Below are positions 18,639 through 26,955 of a stretch of DNA of 64,000 nt, piece by piece; the first letter of the stretch is position 1, and each line of letters begins with the position of its first letter. Both the position numbers and the translations under genes were made by a program. The stretch is from Hyphomonadaceae bacterium. GTDB taxonomy: Bacteria; Pseudomonadota; Alphaproteobacteria; Caulobacterales; Hyphomonadaceae. A model generated the notes under the pieces. That model did no database searches, was not told where the DNA came from, and was given only the letters and a program-made list of their open reading frames with translations. The stretch spans positions 124,001-188,000 of the forward strand of contig JANSWU010000001.1 in the NCBI GenBank assembly GCA_024743315.1. The letters are read 5' to 3'.

Positions 18639-19055
18639 CGCCCGCTCCTTGCCTCACTGGTTCTAGCTCTGATGGTCCTGTTGCCAGCTCTGCCGGCACA
18701 AAGCCAGAGCCGGGTGCCCGACCAGGACTATTTTCGGGATGTCACGGCTTTGGCTGAAGTGCTCGGCAAGGCACATGCGATCCGGGTCGCATGCAATGGT
18801 CGAAACGATCAATACTGGCGCAGCTACATGTTGCGATTGCTGGAGCTGGAAGCGCCCTATCAGGGGGGATTGCGGCGGTCACTGGTGAATGGATTCAATG
18901 CCGGGTTTTCCTGGGGCAGCGACCTGCATCCGGTCTGTGATGGCAATGCCGTGAATGCCGAAAAAGCCTTTGCTGCCGAGGGCCGCGATCTTTCGGCCCG
19001 ATTGGTTCAGGCGAATATTCCCGGCGCTATCCCGCTAGAGACGCGCGAGCGCTAG
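18618..19055 (+). CDS. TIGR02301-family secreted protein
   Basis: 145 aa. A signal peptide (RPLLASLVLALMVLLPALPAQSQ) is followed by a compact domain with the pattern LGKAHAIRVACNG, WRSYMLRLLELE, FNAGF and a second Cys (HPVCDGNA). It matches the alphaproteobacterial TIGR02301 family, whose role is unknown; the two Cys could form a periplasmic disulfide. ATG 18618 has AAAGG upstream. It diverges from the hydroxyacid dehydrogenase with overlapping starts, and its stop is interlocked with that of trmJ. Confidence 0.82.
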   Translation: MYQKLPHRPLLASLVLALMVLLPALPAQSQSRVPDQDYFRDVTALAEVLGKAHAIRVACNGRNDQYWRSYMLRLLELEAPYQGGLRRSLVNGFNAGFSWGSDLHPVCDGNAVNAEKAFAAEGRDLSARLVQANIPGAIPLETRER

Positions 19056-19801
19056 TCGTCGCGCTGGATACGCGCTTTACCGCGCCCGAGTGCAAGCGCT
19101 TTGATCGCCCCACGAAACGTCCGAACTTCCTGGATGGTCCAATTGCCGCGGATAAACGCATTGCGAATATTGGTCTTCATCAGAGGCGTTTTGTCAGCCG
19201 GGTAGAAATAGCCCGCCCGCTCCAGCTCATCCTCGAGATGTTCGAACATGCGGATCAAGTCTTCTCTCGGTGCGGGCACATCGACGCCTGCCTTCTCGCC
19301 CTGCCAACGCCCAACCGCGCCCTGGCTTGCCCCCCAGCTGGCACAAAGAACCCCGACCGCTTGGGCAAGGTTGAGCGAGGCAAATTCCGGGTTGACCGGA
19401 TAGGTCAGGATTGCGTCCGCAAGGCCGACAATTTCGCTGGGGAGACCATGGTTTTCGGCCCCGAATAAGATCCCGGTTTTCAAGCCGCGCGACTTAATCA
19501 TCTCAACACCTTGAGCCGCATCAACCACAGGCTTTTCCATACCTCGCGGGCGCGCTGTCGTGGCAAGAACAAGCTCAAGGTCGGCAAGGGCTGCTTCAAC
19601 TGTTTCAAATGATTCGACGGAGACCCCCGCGTCCAGCGCGCCTGCTGACAAGGGGCCGGCAGCGGGATTCGGCCAGCCATCGCGAGGCTCGACCAAACGC
19701 ATCTCCGTCAGGCCGAAATTCAACATGACCCGCGCCGCTGAGCCGATATTCTCGCCGAGCTGAGGACGATGCAGAATGATGCAGGGCGGAGAACAAGACA
19801 T
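19052..19801 (-). CDS. trmJ: TrmJ-like tRNA (cytidine/uridine-2'-O-)-methyltransferase (SpoU/TrmH superfamily)
   Basis: 249 aa. The SPOUT motifs are visible: NIGSAARVMLNFG (motif 1), ILFGAENHGLP (motif 2) and LNLAQAVGVLC (motif 3, knot). The C-terminal extension (LFEHLEDELERAGYFYP) is characteristic of TrmJ, which 2'-O-methylates position 32 of tRNAs using SAM. The start is uncertain: the frame stays open upstream, with ATG 19813 and 19915 also possible, but homology to the family begins only a few residues into the version given. The stop is interlocked with TIGR02301. Confidence 0.85.
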   Translation of the reverse strand: MSCSPPCIILHRPQLGENIGSAARVMLNFGLTEMRLVEPRDGWPNPAAGPLSAGALDAGVSVESFETVEAALADLELVLATTARPRGMEKPVVDAAQGVEMIKSRGLKTGILFGAENHGLPSEIVGLADAILTYPVNPEFASLNLAQAVGVLCASWGASQGAVGRWQGEKAGVDVPAPREDLIRMFEHLEDELERAGYFYPADKTPLMKTNIRNAFIRGNWTIQEVRTFRGAIKALALGRGKARIQRDD

Positions 19802-19936
19802 GCCGCGCCACATGGCGCAGCCATCGGCCAGCGTCAATTCTCCCGGCTGAAATCCGTTTTCTTTAAACCGAACCGCTGGCGGGCGCGTACGGAACTTATA
19901 CGCACCACGCCTCATCCTCTTAGATTGGAGCCATGA

Positions 19937-20485
19937 ATGAGCCTGATCCTGCTGATCGCGACGACGCTCGGCACCATGCTGGCAGTACATCGGCTGAATC
20001 ATAAGTTCTGGCGGCGTCGACACGGCGAAATCCGACCATCATCAGCGTGGTTCATCCTTGGAACCGGTCTGGTCACTTTCTTTGGCACCTTTGGCCTGTT
20101 TGGTCTTGGGCAGGCTTCTGCCTTCCTATCAGTTTTCACGCTAACGATTGCGGGCGGTGGCGCGGCGATGATCTGGTTTTACTTCCACAAACGCTTCATG
20201 TTCCGGCGTCGCGCTCTGTATGAAGTGAAACGCGGGCGCGTGACAAAGGGCGTTCCCTATGTTTGTGCCTGGCAATGCCAGCTTGGCCGCAACATCGAAC
20301 GCGATGGATTGATCATTCAAGGCGTTGGCGCTCGCACCTGGACAATCCCCGGCGCCACGTCGCGACAGGCCCTGAGCGAAGCGCTGTGGTGTTTGAAAGA
20401 TGCGGGCGTGAAACTGCCCGAAGAGGAGGCGCTGGTAAAACGGTTTGGCATCACATCAGCGATGATCGAGCACGCCGCGCGTTAG
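19937..20485 (+). CDS. Hypothetical membrane protein
   Basis: 182 aa. Three hydrophobic segments (about 2-17, 37-58 and 64-85) are followed by a basic stretch (HKRFMFRRRALYEVKRGR) and a cytoplasmic C-terminal domain of about 90 residues with a short motif GVGARTWTIPGATSRQALSEAL. I do not recognise the family. A weak TTGGAG precedes the ATG. It diverges from trmJ and its stop codon is interlocked (TTAG) with that of the DUF4174 gene. Confidence 0.7.
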   Translation: MSLILLIATTLGTMLAVHRLNHKFWRRRHGEIRPSSAWFILGTGLVTFFGTFGLFGLGQASAFLSVFTLTIAGGGAAMIWFYFHKRFMFRRRALYEVKRGRVTKGVPYVCAWQCQLGRNIERDGLIIQGVGARTWTIPGATSRQALSEALWCLKDAGVKLPEEEALVKRFGITSAMIEHAAR

Positions 20486-20991
20486 TTCGGAGCCCGCATT
20501 TCGCGCTGTCGCATCGGCATGGAATCTATACGTGCAAACAAATCTTGATTTGAAATCGCCGTTTCACTTCGCGCTTTGACCTCGCCATCCTTGCCGATCA
20601 GCGCCACAAACTCGCGATCGGAGCCACAGCCTGTGCGCCCTCTAAGATCAGACTCATCTGTCTCGGAACCGCGAATCAAAAGCGATGCATCTTTATTATC
20701 GTTGGCAACCGGCCACCAGCTCATCACATAGTCCTGATCGAGCCAAACCAGAATCAGATCGCGGTCAATATAACCTGGCCAGTCTTCAAACGCCTGTTCG
20801 TATTGCGCGCTAAGTAAAGGCGGATCGCCTGATCCCGCTACAGATGTGCAAACCACGACCAGCCGGTAGGTCCATTGGGCATTGAGCAGCGGGTCAACGC
20901 CTTCCGCCAATCCGACACCTTGCGAATGGCTGGTCGGTGCACTCACCAGCGTTGTCAGCATGATCCCAAAAACACCGATCCATCGCCGCAT
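20482..20991 (-). CDS. DUF4174 domain-containing exported protein
   Basis: 169 aa. Signal peptide MRRWIGVFGIMLTTLVSAPTSHSQ. The mature part has the DUF4174 pattern: DPLLNAQWTYRLVVVCT, then a Gln-containing helix (SAQYEQAFEDWPGYIDRDLILVWL) and the ending LIGKDGEVKARSE. The fold is thioredoxin-like, resembling a disulfide enzyme without its CxxC motif, so a redox role is doubtful. AAGGA lies upstream of the ATG. The frame continues antisense across icd upstream of this start; that part is not coding. Confidence 0.78.
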   Translation of the reverse strand: MRRWIGVFGIMLTTLVSAPTSHSQGVGLAEGVDPLLNAQWTYRLVVVCTSVAGSGDPPLLSAQYEQAFEDWPGYIDRDLILVWLDQDYVMSWWPVANDNKDASLLIRGSETDESDLRGRTGCGSDREFVALIGKDGEVKARSETAISNQDLFARIDSMPMRQREMRAPN

Positions 20992-21069
20992 AACACTCAG
21001 TCCTTTTGACGCCGCCAAAAGACCTGCTATAGGCCCTCGCAAACCGATATAGGCAAAGGAATATTTCAC

Positions 21070-22290
21070 ATGGCAAAGATCAAGGTCGAAAATCCGATCG
21101 TCGAAATGGATGGCGATGAGATGACCCGCATCATCTGGCAGATGATCAAGGACCAGCTCATTCTTCCCTACCTCGATATTGATCTGAAATATTACGATCT
21201 CTCGATCGAGTCGCGCGACGAAACGGATGACCAGATCACCGTCGATGCAGCCAATGCGACCAAGCAATATGGCGTTGCGGTCAAATGTGCGACCATCACA
21301 CCGGACGAAGCGCGGGTTGAAGAGTTTGATCTGAAAAAAATGTGGCGCTCGCCGAACGGCACGATCCGCAACATTCTCGGCGGTGTGGTGTTCCGCGAGC
21401 CGATCGTAATCAATAATGTGCCGCGCCTCGTCCCAGGTTGGACACAGCCCGTCGTGGTTGGCCGTCACGCCTTTGGCGACCAGTACAAGGCGACGGATTT
21501 CCTCGTGCCCGGTGCCGGCAAGCTGACCATGAAATGGGAAGCGGCAGATGGCTCGGACAGCCAGGAATATGAGGTCTTCGACTTCCCGGAAGCTGGCATT
21601 GCCATGGGTATGTACAATCTCGACGCCTCGATCCGTGATTTCGCCCGCGCCTGTTTCAATTATGGTCTGCAGCGCAAATGGCCGGTCTATATGTCGACCA
21701 AGAACACCATCCTGAAAAAGTATGACGGCCGCTTCAAGGACATCTTCCAGGAGGTGTTCGATAATGAATTCAAAGACGCCTTCAACGAGTTCGGCGGCAC
21801 CTATGAGCACCGTCTGATCGACGATATGGTCGCCGCGGCGATGAAATGGTCGGGCGGGTATGTCTGGGCCTGTAAAAACTATGATGGCGACGTGCAGTCC
21901 GACACGGTTGCACAGGGCTATGGCTCGCTTGGCTTGATGACCTCAGTGCTGATGACGCCGGACGGTAAGACGGTTGAGGCCGAAGCCGCGCACGGCACCG
22001 TGACCCGTCACTATCGCAACCACCAGAAAGGCGAAGCGACCTCGACCAATTCGATTGCCTCGATCTTTGCCTGGACGCGCGGTTTGCAGCACCGCGGGCG
22101 CATGGACAATACACCAGAGGTTACCGAATTCGCGCAGAAACTCGAAGAGACCATCATCAAGACGGTCGAGCGCGGCCAGATGACCAAGGATCTCGCTTTG
22201 CTGGTCGGCCCGGAGCAAGAGTGGTTGACCACAGAAGGCTTCCTCAACGCGGTTGGTGAGAACTTCGAAAAAGAAATGTCAGCGGGATAA
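21070..22290 (+). CDS. icd: NADP-dependent isocitrate dehydrogenase
   Basis: 406 aa, the length of the homodimeric type II (mitochondrial-like) enzyme. It converts isocitrate to 2-oxoglutarate with NADP in the TCA cycle. Seen motifs: [13 protein letters not shown] at the N-terminus, the substrate Ser/Arg region [30 protein letters not shown] and the metal-binding YDGDVQSD...[10 protein letters not shown] region, with [11 protein letters not shown] for NADP. It has its own 78-bp upstream gap shared with the divergent DUF4174 gene. Confidence 0.97.
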   Translation: MAKIKVENPIVEMDGDEMTRIIWQMIKDQLILPYLDIDLKYYDLSIESRDETDDQITVDAANATKQYGVAVKCATITPDEARVEEFDLKKMWRSPNGTIRNILGGVVFREPIVINNVPRLVPGWTQPVVVGRHAFGDQYKATDFLVPGAGKLTMKWEAADGSDSQEYEVFDFPEAGIAMGMYNLDASIRDFARACFNYGLQRKWPVYMSTKNTILKKYDGRFKDIFQEVFDNEFKDAFNEFGGTYEHRLIDDMVAAAMKWSGGYVWACKNYDGDVQSDTVAQGYGSLGLMTSVLMTPDGKTVEAEAAHGTVTRHYRNHQKGEATSTNSIASIFAWTRGLQHRGRMDNTPEVTEFAQKLEETIIKTVERGQMTKDLALLVGPEQEWLTTEGFLNAVGENFEKEMSAG

Positions 22291-22291
22291 A

Positions 22292-22828
22292 ATGGCGCTG
22301 GGAATTACGATCCGACCTGCTGTCCCGGGCGATGAAATCGCGCTCGGGGTGGTGGGATCGGCGACGTTCCTGGAAAGCTATTCTGAAACCATACCGGGTC
22401 CGGACCTGATTTCGCATTGCCGGACCCAACATGCCCCTGAAATTTATAAGGGCTATATCACCTCAAATGATCCAAACTATGCCTGTTGGATCGCAGAATC
22501 ATCGGCCACGAAAGCTCCAATCGGCTATGCAGTAACAAGCGCTGTGGAAGCGCCGACTGAGGGCCAACCTGGTGATATTGAGCTGAAGCGGATTTACGTT
22601 TTTTCCAAGTATCACGGCACCGGCACGGGGCGTGATTTGATGCTGCGCGCGCTTAAGCATGCCCGCGAAATTGGCGCCAAGCGCATGTTGCTTGGAACCT
22701 ATGATCAAAACCATCGCGCCGTGGCTTTCTATCAGCGCGCCGGCTTTGAAAAAATCGGCGAGCGACGTTTCCCGGTTGGCGATCAAATCTTTGATGACAT
22801 CGTGATGGCGATAAATCTCAATTCCTGA
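22292..22828 (+). CDS. GNAT-family N-acetyltransferase
   Basis: 178 aa. The acetyl-CoA-binding motif A is YHGTGTGRDLMLRALKHA, followed by motif B (NHRAVAFYQRAGFEKIGE). The first part (IRPAVPGDEIALGVV) is the usual GNAT opening. Substrate unknown. ATG 22292 starts 1 nt after the icd stop with GCGGGA as ribosome-binding site inside the icd end, so it is probably cotranscribed with icd. The upstream in-frame extension overlapping icd was excluded. Confidence 0.85.
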   Translation: MALGITIRPAVPGDEIALGVVGSATFLESYSETIPGPDLISHCRTQHAPEIYKGYITSNDPNYACWIAESSATKAPIGYAVTSAVEAPTEGQPGDIELKRIYVFSKYHGTGTGRDLMLRALKHAREIGAKRMLLGTYDQNHRAVAFYQRAGFEKIGERRFPVGDQIFDDIVMAINLNS

Positions 22829-22969
22829 GCCGATCTTGGTCTGGAAGTTGCACGAACCCGTCGGAGCTTGACCGTCACTCGAATAACGACCTGCGTGCCC
22901 TCATGAAGAAGTTATGGCAAAAACCGGCCCGTTCACTCGGCCAGAACCTCAAAATGCGGGGGCGCTCGC

Positions 22970-23611
22970 GTGATTGAACGTGAATTTCAATCTGCATTTG
23001 ATGGCCTACGCGCCTGCATTGAAGAGGCGAATCCGGATCGACGGTTTTTCGTCGACTTCGATTTTACGCTTCTATTGACCAATTCCACCGACGCCTTCCT
23101 TCGCGCGGCGCGACCGAGGCCGATTTACTGGCTCCTGCTTAAAGCCGTTGGGCTCGCACGCCCTTGGGTGTTTCGAGGCGCAAACGGCGTCTTTCTATAC
23201 CGTGACGCCATGCGGCTTCAGCTCATGCATCGTTTGCGACCTTCGCTGGCCGAAGACTATGAGCAGATCGCTGACCAGGTTTTCGAGCGATATGGCAACC
23301 ATGCTTTGATCGATTTGTTCGCCAAGGTGCCGGATGACAATATTGCCATTGTCTCTTTCGGTCTCAAACAGACGATTGAGCGGATGTTGCGAAACACACG
23401 TTTTAAAGACTGCGCTGTGATCGCGTCGGAGCCGGATCGGTTGGTTGCAGACCGCGCACGCGGAAAACTCGAAATGCTGCGTGAGGCAAATTTACTGCCC
23501 GATCCGGACCGCGACGCAGTGATTACAGATTCAAGAAAAGATGATCAGGACCTTCTCGACCATGTTCGCCACGGCTTTCACATCAAATGGCTCCCGACCG
23601 GACCAGGATGA
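22970..23611 (+). CDS. HAD-superfamily phosphatase
   Basis: 213 aa. HAD motif I is FFVDFDFTLL (nucleophile and acid Asp of DxDxT), motif II Ser in IVSFG, motif III Lys in ARGKLE and motif IV VITDSRKDDQDLL. A helical cap lies between motifs I and II. The start is GTG, supported by GCGGGGG upstream. It ends 4 nt before the next gene, a UbiA-like membrane protein. HAD domains are found fused to UbiA prenyltransferases in other bacteria, so the pair may act on one isoprenoid- or lipid-linked substrate (inference). Confidence 0.8.
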   Translation: MIEREFQSAFDGLRACIEEANPDRRFFVDFDFTLLLTNSTDAFLRAARPRPIYWLLLKAVGLARPWVFRGANGVFLYRDAMRLQLMHRLRPSLAEDYEQIADQVFERYGNHALIDLFAKVPDDNIAIVSFGLKQTIERMLRNTRFKDCAVIASEPDRLVADRARGKLEMLREANLLPDPDRDAVITDSRKDDQDLLDHVRHGFHIKWLPTGPG

Positions 23612-23615
23612 TCAG

Positions 23616-24431
23616 ATGACTCACATAAAGTGGCCCTTTTATTATACCGCCAAAATCAAGCGGACCCCAGGATTCCTGATCAAGCAGGTTTTCCTCGAAG
23701 AATTCGTGATCATCATGCTGGTTTTCGGCATTTTTGCAGTTCCGTTCGATATGAGCGTATACATCTCCTTGTTTGCATTGTTCGCGGCGATGATCTGTGT
23801 CTACGAAATTGGCTATGCAGAGAATGACCGGGTCGGCAAACGTAAGGAAGAACGTCCGAAACTGAGCGCCGAATTCGAAGATCTCGGTAAGTTTGTCATA
23901 GCACCCTATGCTTGGGGTTGGGCAATTCTATTCACCTTGGTCGGCGTCTTGGTTCTAAGCGATACGGCGCAATTGGCGGCATTACAGAAAGCCGGTCTCG
24001 ATTCCCTTGGCACGGGATGGCGTGGCGACTTTGCAATGGCCGGGATCTGGCTGGCACTGGTGGGACTCAGCCAGATCATATTTGCGGTTTTCAATCACGT
24101 GCCGCTGGCCTGGCGGGTGTTTTTATATGTTCCACTGCACGTGTCGAAATACCTCGCACCGGTGGTTTTCTTCGCCAGCGGTCTGGTCGGCATGATTCTT
24201 TTGGCGGCGCATATTGTACGAACCTGGTCTCTATATGCCGTGCGCCGCGCGGGCGGAGATATGGAGTTTTTATCGAGCCAGTTGATCCGGCTCGTATTCT
24301 TCCTGCTGCTTCTCGGCTTGATCAGTGCGGTACAACCTATGTCGACCGTTTGGGGGGCCTGGCAAACCTGGTTGATCCTGGCTTTTTGCGTCATTCGCGC
24401 CGTTCCGGAAATGCTGCGAAAAATGACCTGA
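23616..24431 (+). CDS. Polytopic membrane protein, possibly UbiA prenyltransferase-like
   Basis: 271 aa with about eight membrane helices. After the second helix comes EIGYAENDRVGKRKEERPKLS, which sits where UbiA enzymes have the first Asp-rich motif (NDxxDxxxDxxxRP) but keeps only part of it. No clear second Asp motif is visible; the equivalent loop reads RVFLYVPLHVSKYLAP. It follows the HAD gene by 4 nt with AGGA 8 nt upstream, so the two are cotranslated. UbiA kinship is a weak inference; it may have lost prenyltransferase activity or be another family. Confidence 0.6.
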   Translation: MTHIKWPFYYTAKIKRTPGFLIKQVFLEEFVIIMLVFGIFAVPFDMSVYISLFALFAAMICVYEIGYAENDRVGKRKEERPKLSAEFEDLGKFVIAPYAWGWAILFTLVGVLVLSDTAQLAALQKAGLDSLGTGWRGDFAMAGIWLALVGLSQIIFAVFNHVPLAWRVFLYVPLHVSKYLAPVVFFASGLVGMILLAAHIVRTWSLYAVRRAGGDMEFLSSQLIRLVFFLLLLGLISAVQPMSTVWGAWQTWLILAFCVIRAVPEMLRKMT

Positions 24432-24435
24432 TAGA

Positions 24436-24498
24436 ACGGGCCGGAGCTGCGACCCCGGCCCGTCTGTAAGCCCTTGAATTGAACAAGTCCTTCAAGGG
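24436..24498. repeat. Two adjacent hairpins after the HAD/UbiA-like operon
   Basis: The first hairpin has a 9-bp perfect stem ACGGGCCGG / CCGGCCCGT (24436-24444, 24455-24463). The second has an 8-bp stem CCCTTGAA / TTCAAGGG (24471-24478, 24491-24498). Neither is followed by a T-run, so they are not typical Rho-independent terminators; they may protect the 3' end or act as weak terminators. Confidence 0.55.
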
Positions 24499-24527
24499 GT
24501 CGCTGATTGAGAGGATCGAGGGGACAC

Positions 24528-24550
24528 CTCAAAAATCAGCGAGTTTTGAG
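24528..24550 (-). repeat. Hairpin after the Arg/Asp repeat protein gene
   Basis: A 7-bp stem CTCAAAA / TTTTGAG with a 9-nt loop lies 8 nt downstream of the minus-strand stop codon. T-richness is inside the stem rather than after it. It is possibly a weak terminator for the minus strand. Confidence 0.4.
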
Positions 24551-24558
24551 TGTTCCGA

Positions 24559-24870
24559 TTAGTTTCGGCGGTCGCGGCGGTCTTCGCGGCGATCCTGGAT
24601 GTTTTCAAGCCGGTCGACGCGATCTTCGAGACGGTCAAGCGGTCCGTTATTCACGGCCCGGTCGCGGCGGTCTTCACGCCGGTCAATCACATTCTCGCGG
24701 CGATCGATCCGGTCTTCAATCCGATCGAGATGCGAGCCCTGTTCAATCACGCCGCGGCGTTCCAGTCGGTCGAGACGGTTATCGAAGCGTTCAAATCGTT
24801 CGGCGGGTCCAGCCAGCGCTACAGGCGCAGCCAAAGCGGTTACGATTGCGATGGTCGTCAATTTAAGCAT
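24559..24870 (-). CDS. Small secreted Arg/Asp/Glu repeat protein
   Basis: 103 aa. Signal peptide MLKLTTIAIVTALAAPVALAG. The mature protein is nearly all Arg, Asp, Glu, Leu and Ile, with a 23-residue unit repeated at 49-71 and 79-101 (DRIEDRIDRRENVIDRRED and DRLEDRVDRLENIQDRRED), 30 residues apart. Alternating opposite charges suggest a single long salt-bridged helix or coiled coil. GGAGG 5-6 nt upstream fixes the start at 24870. No family function is recognised. Opposite-strand frames here are shadows of the repeat. Confidence 0.8.
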   Translation of the reverse strand: MLKLTTIAIVTALAAPVALAGPAERFERFDNRLDRLERRGVIEQGSHLDRIEDRIDRRENVIDRREDRRDRAVNNGPLDRLEDRVDRLENIQDRREDRRDRRN

Positions 24871-24977
24871 GCGTTCCTCCATTTCGTGTTCGCATGGAGG
24901 GTCAAACGCGTGACCTCGCATTTTCCGTCGAAAAAAATGCAACAAAATCAATTATGAACAGGTGTTCAGAAAGCGAC

Positions 24978-25220
24978 TTAGCTGACGAACTCGACGCGGT
25001 AGCTCTCAATCACTGTGTTGGCGAGCAGCTTCTCGCACATCTCCTTGACCCGCGCTTCGGCATCGGCTTCGGACACGCCTTCCAGATCAAGTTCGATGAC
25101 TTTTCCGATGCGGGCGCTGGCCACTTCATCAAATCCCATACGTCCGAGCGAGTCGGCGACGGCCTTGCCTTGAGGGTCGAGAACGCCGGGTTTCAGGCCG
25201 ACATGGACAATCGCTTTCAT
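24978..25220 (-). CDS. purS: Phosphoribosylformylglycinamidine synthase subunit PurS
   Basis: 80 aa, the usual PurS length. It opens MKAIVHVGLKPGVLDPQGKA and continues LGRMGFDEVASARIGKVIEL, the family core. PurS holds the glutaminase PurQ on PurL in the FGAM synthase complex, the fourth step of purine synthesis. In most alphaproteobacteria it lies in purC-purS-purQ-purL; here purC is upstream but a sulfotransferase gene is between them, and purQ/purL do not follow. Confidence 0.93.
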   Translation of the reverse strand: MKAIVHVGLKPGVLDPQGKAVADSLGRMGFDEVASARIGKVIELDLEGVSEADAEARVKEMCEKLLANTVIESYRVEFVS

Positions 25221-25272
25221 GATAATCGCGCTCCGCAAACTGAGTCGCGCCCCGTTTAGACCAATCAGCGCG

Positions 25273-25989
25273 CTACTGAAAGGCCATATAGGCGGCGATG
25301 GCAGCCGCGACCAAGACCGCACCCACAATCCAGGGCACATAGGCGAGACGGGTCATACCCTTGATCATCTTGTGAAACTGCTCCGCATCATTCACCCGCG
25401 GAAACGGTCCGTCAGGGATCGGTTTGCCGAGAAACGTACACAGCGGTTCCCAGCCATCCTTAACCTCGAACACCAACAAGCGTTCCGGCGGCAAAGCCGC
25501 TTTGACCTCCTCAATATGCGCGTTCCAGACTTTCTCAGCGTGCGCTTTATCCTCAAACTTGCCGTCAAATTTGCCATTCCAGATGACATTCTTGGTCATT
25601 CGGTCAATTTTGCGAGGTTTCGGGATCAAGCGGGTCCAGGCGGGTTGTTTCTTGCCGACCGCATAAATTGTGCCGGTAGCGCTCTTATACCAGCTCTCGA
25701 AGCTTCGTACCGTCAGAACGACTTTTGCCTCCGGATAGGCCTCTGCCAATTCTTTCCAATAGAGGCTGGAGGGAAAATCGACACTCGCCTGATAGCCTTC
25801 AAAGACTTTGTCCCAGCCCGGCCGTTCGCCTTGACCGATCGCATCCCAATAATCAAGCTGGGTTGGATCGTCTGTCATCAGAACTTCTACCATATGATGG
25901 CATTTTTCGTAGCCGAGCCGCTCAAGGGCTGCCTTCATCGACAAGGTTCCGGTCCGCCCAAACCCGGCCCCAATGACTTTCAGCGTCAT
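25273..25989 (-). CDS. Sulfotransferase-family protein with C-terminal membrane helix
   Basis: 238 aa. The N-terminal P-loop GAGFGRTGTLSMKAALERLG is the PAPS 5'-phosphosulfate motif; ERLGYEKCHHM and VVLTVRSFESWYKSATGTIY (3'-phosphate motif with Arg and Ser) continue the pattern of the nodulation-type/"sulfotransferase family" (P-loop containing) proteins. The last 20 residues (VGAVLVAAAIAAYMAF) form a membrane anchor. Strong GGAGGAG upstream. It sits between purC and purS on the same strand; the acceptor is unknown. Confidence 0.82.
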   Translation of the reverse strand: MTLKVIGAGFGRTGTLSMKAALERLGYEKCHHMVEVLMTDDPTQLDYWDAIGQGERPGWDKVFEGYQASVDFPSSLYWKELAEAYPEAKVVLTVRSFESWYKSATGTIYAVGKKQPAWTRLIPKPRKIDRMTKNVIWNGKFDGKFEDKAHAEKVWNAHIEEVKAALPPERLLVFEVKDGWEPLCTFLGKPIPDGPFPRVNDAEQFHKMIKGMTRLAYVPWIVGAVLVAAAIAAYMAFQ

Positions 25990-26016
25990 GCTCTCCTCCC
26001 CATGTTTCTGAGGAGG

Positions 26017-26787
26017 CTACTTGTTGACCCCATTAAAGTCCACGATTTCAGCGCCCTGACCGCTCTCCTTGATGATGCCGAGGCGCCGCGCCACCTCGGC
26101 ATAGGCTTCGGTGACCCCGCCCAAATCGCGGCGGAACCGGTCCTTGTCGAGCTTCTCATTGGTCTCGAGATCCCAAAGCCGACAACTATCCGGGCTGATC
26201 TCGTCGGCTAGAATGACGCGCTGCATATCATTTTCAAAAAAGCGGCCAAACTCGAGCTTGAAGTCGACCAGTTTGATGCCGACGCCGGCAAACAGGCCAG
26301 ACATAAAATCATTCACCCGCAGGGCCAGCGCTATCAGTTCGTCCATTTCATGCGGTTGGGCCCAGCCAAAGGCGGCAATGTGTTCCTCTGACACCAGCGG
26401 ATCACCAAGCTCATCATTTTTCAGGCAAAACTCGACAATGGCCCGTGGCAGTTGCGTGCCTTCTTCAATGCCAAGCCGCTTTGACATGGTCCCCGCGGCG
26501 ACATTGCGGACGATCACCTCGAGCGGGATGATCTCGACTTTCTTGATCAATTGCTCGCGCATGTTCAGGCGCTTGATGAAGTGGTTGGGAATACCAACGC
26601 CGCCAAGCCGGGTCATCATGAATTCGGAAATGCGATTGTTGAGCACGCCCTTGCCATCCAGCACGGCTTTCTTCTCAGCATTGAAGGCGGTCGCATCATC
26701 CTTGAAATACTGGATCAGCGTGTTCGGCTCGGGCCCCTCATACAGGATTTTGGCCTTGCCTTCATAAATCATTCGTTTGCGTGACAT
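26017..26787 (-). CDS. purC: Phosphoribosylaminoimidazole-succinocarboxamide (SAICAR) synthase
   Basis: 256 aa. It ligates aspartate to CAIR with ATP in purine synthesis. Motifs: [11 protein letters not shown] at the N-terminus, [33 protein letters not shown]-like ([11 protein letters not shown]), [11 protein letters not shown] and [14 protein letters not shown], all diagnostic. ATG 26787 gives the standard N-terminus [12 protein letters not shown]; the open frame upstream to 26877 lacks family similarity. First gene of a purC-sulfotransferase-purS set. Confidence 0.96.
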   Translation of the reverse strand: MSRKRMIYEGKAKILYEGPEPNTLIQYFKDDATAFNAEKKAVLDGKGVLNNRISEFMMTRLGGVGIPNHFIKRLNMREQLIKKVEIIPLEVIVRNVAAGTMSKRLGIEEGTQLPRAIVEFCLKNDELGDPLVSEEHIAAFGWAQPHEMDELIALALRVNDFMSGLFAGVGIKLVDFKLEFGRFFENDMQRVILADEISPDSCRLWDLETNEKLDKDRFRRDLGGVTEAYAEVARRLGIIKESGQGAEIVDFNGVNK

Positions 26788-26955
26788 CGGGCGATCCCTC
26801 TCGCATTGGCGGGCTGGTCGACTCACCTGCCCGCGCAAACAGGCGCTCCCCTTACGCCAATCGCGCCATTTAGGCAAAAGGCTTCTTGCACCCAGGCCCC
26901 TAGCGCCCCTATATCTGCGACGGAAACTGCAATCCCAGTCATAAGGTTAGATTAC

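Noticed and set aside
20992-21810. Long minus-strand open frame continuing upstream of the DUF4174 gene
   Set aside because: It is antisense to the strongly conserved icd gene; only the part from 20991 down has a signal peptide and family pattern.
22902-22976. 24-codon ORF (MKKLWQKPARSLGQNLKMRG...) overlapping the HAD start
   Set aside because: No ribosome-binding site precedes it and it shows no regulatory feature such as repeated codons or a hairpin; a leader-peptide role is speculative.
25219-26211. 330-codon plus-strand open frame
   Set aside because: It is antisense to the sulfotransferase and part of purC, both clear genes, and lacks any recognisable family pattern or good start.
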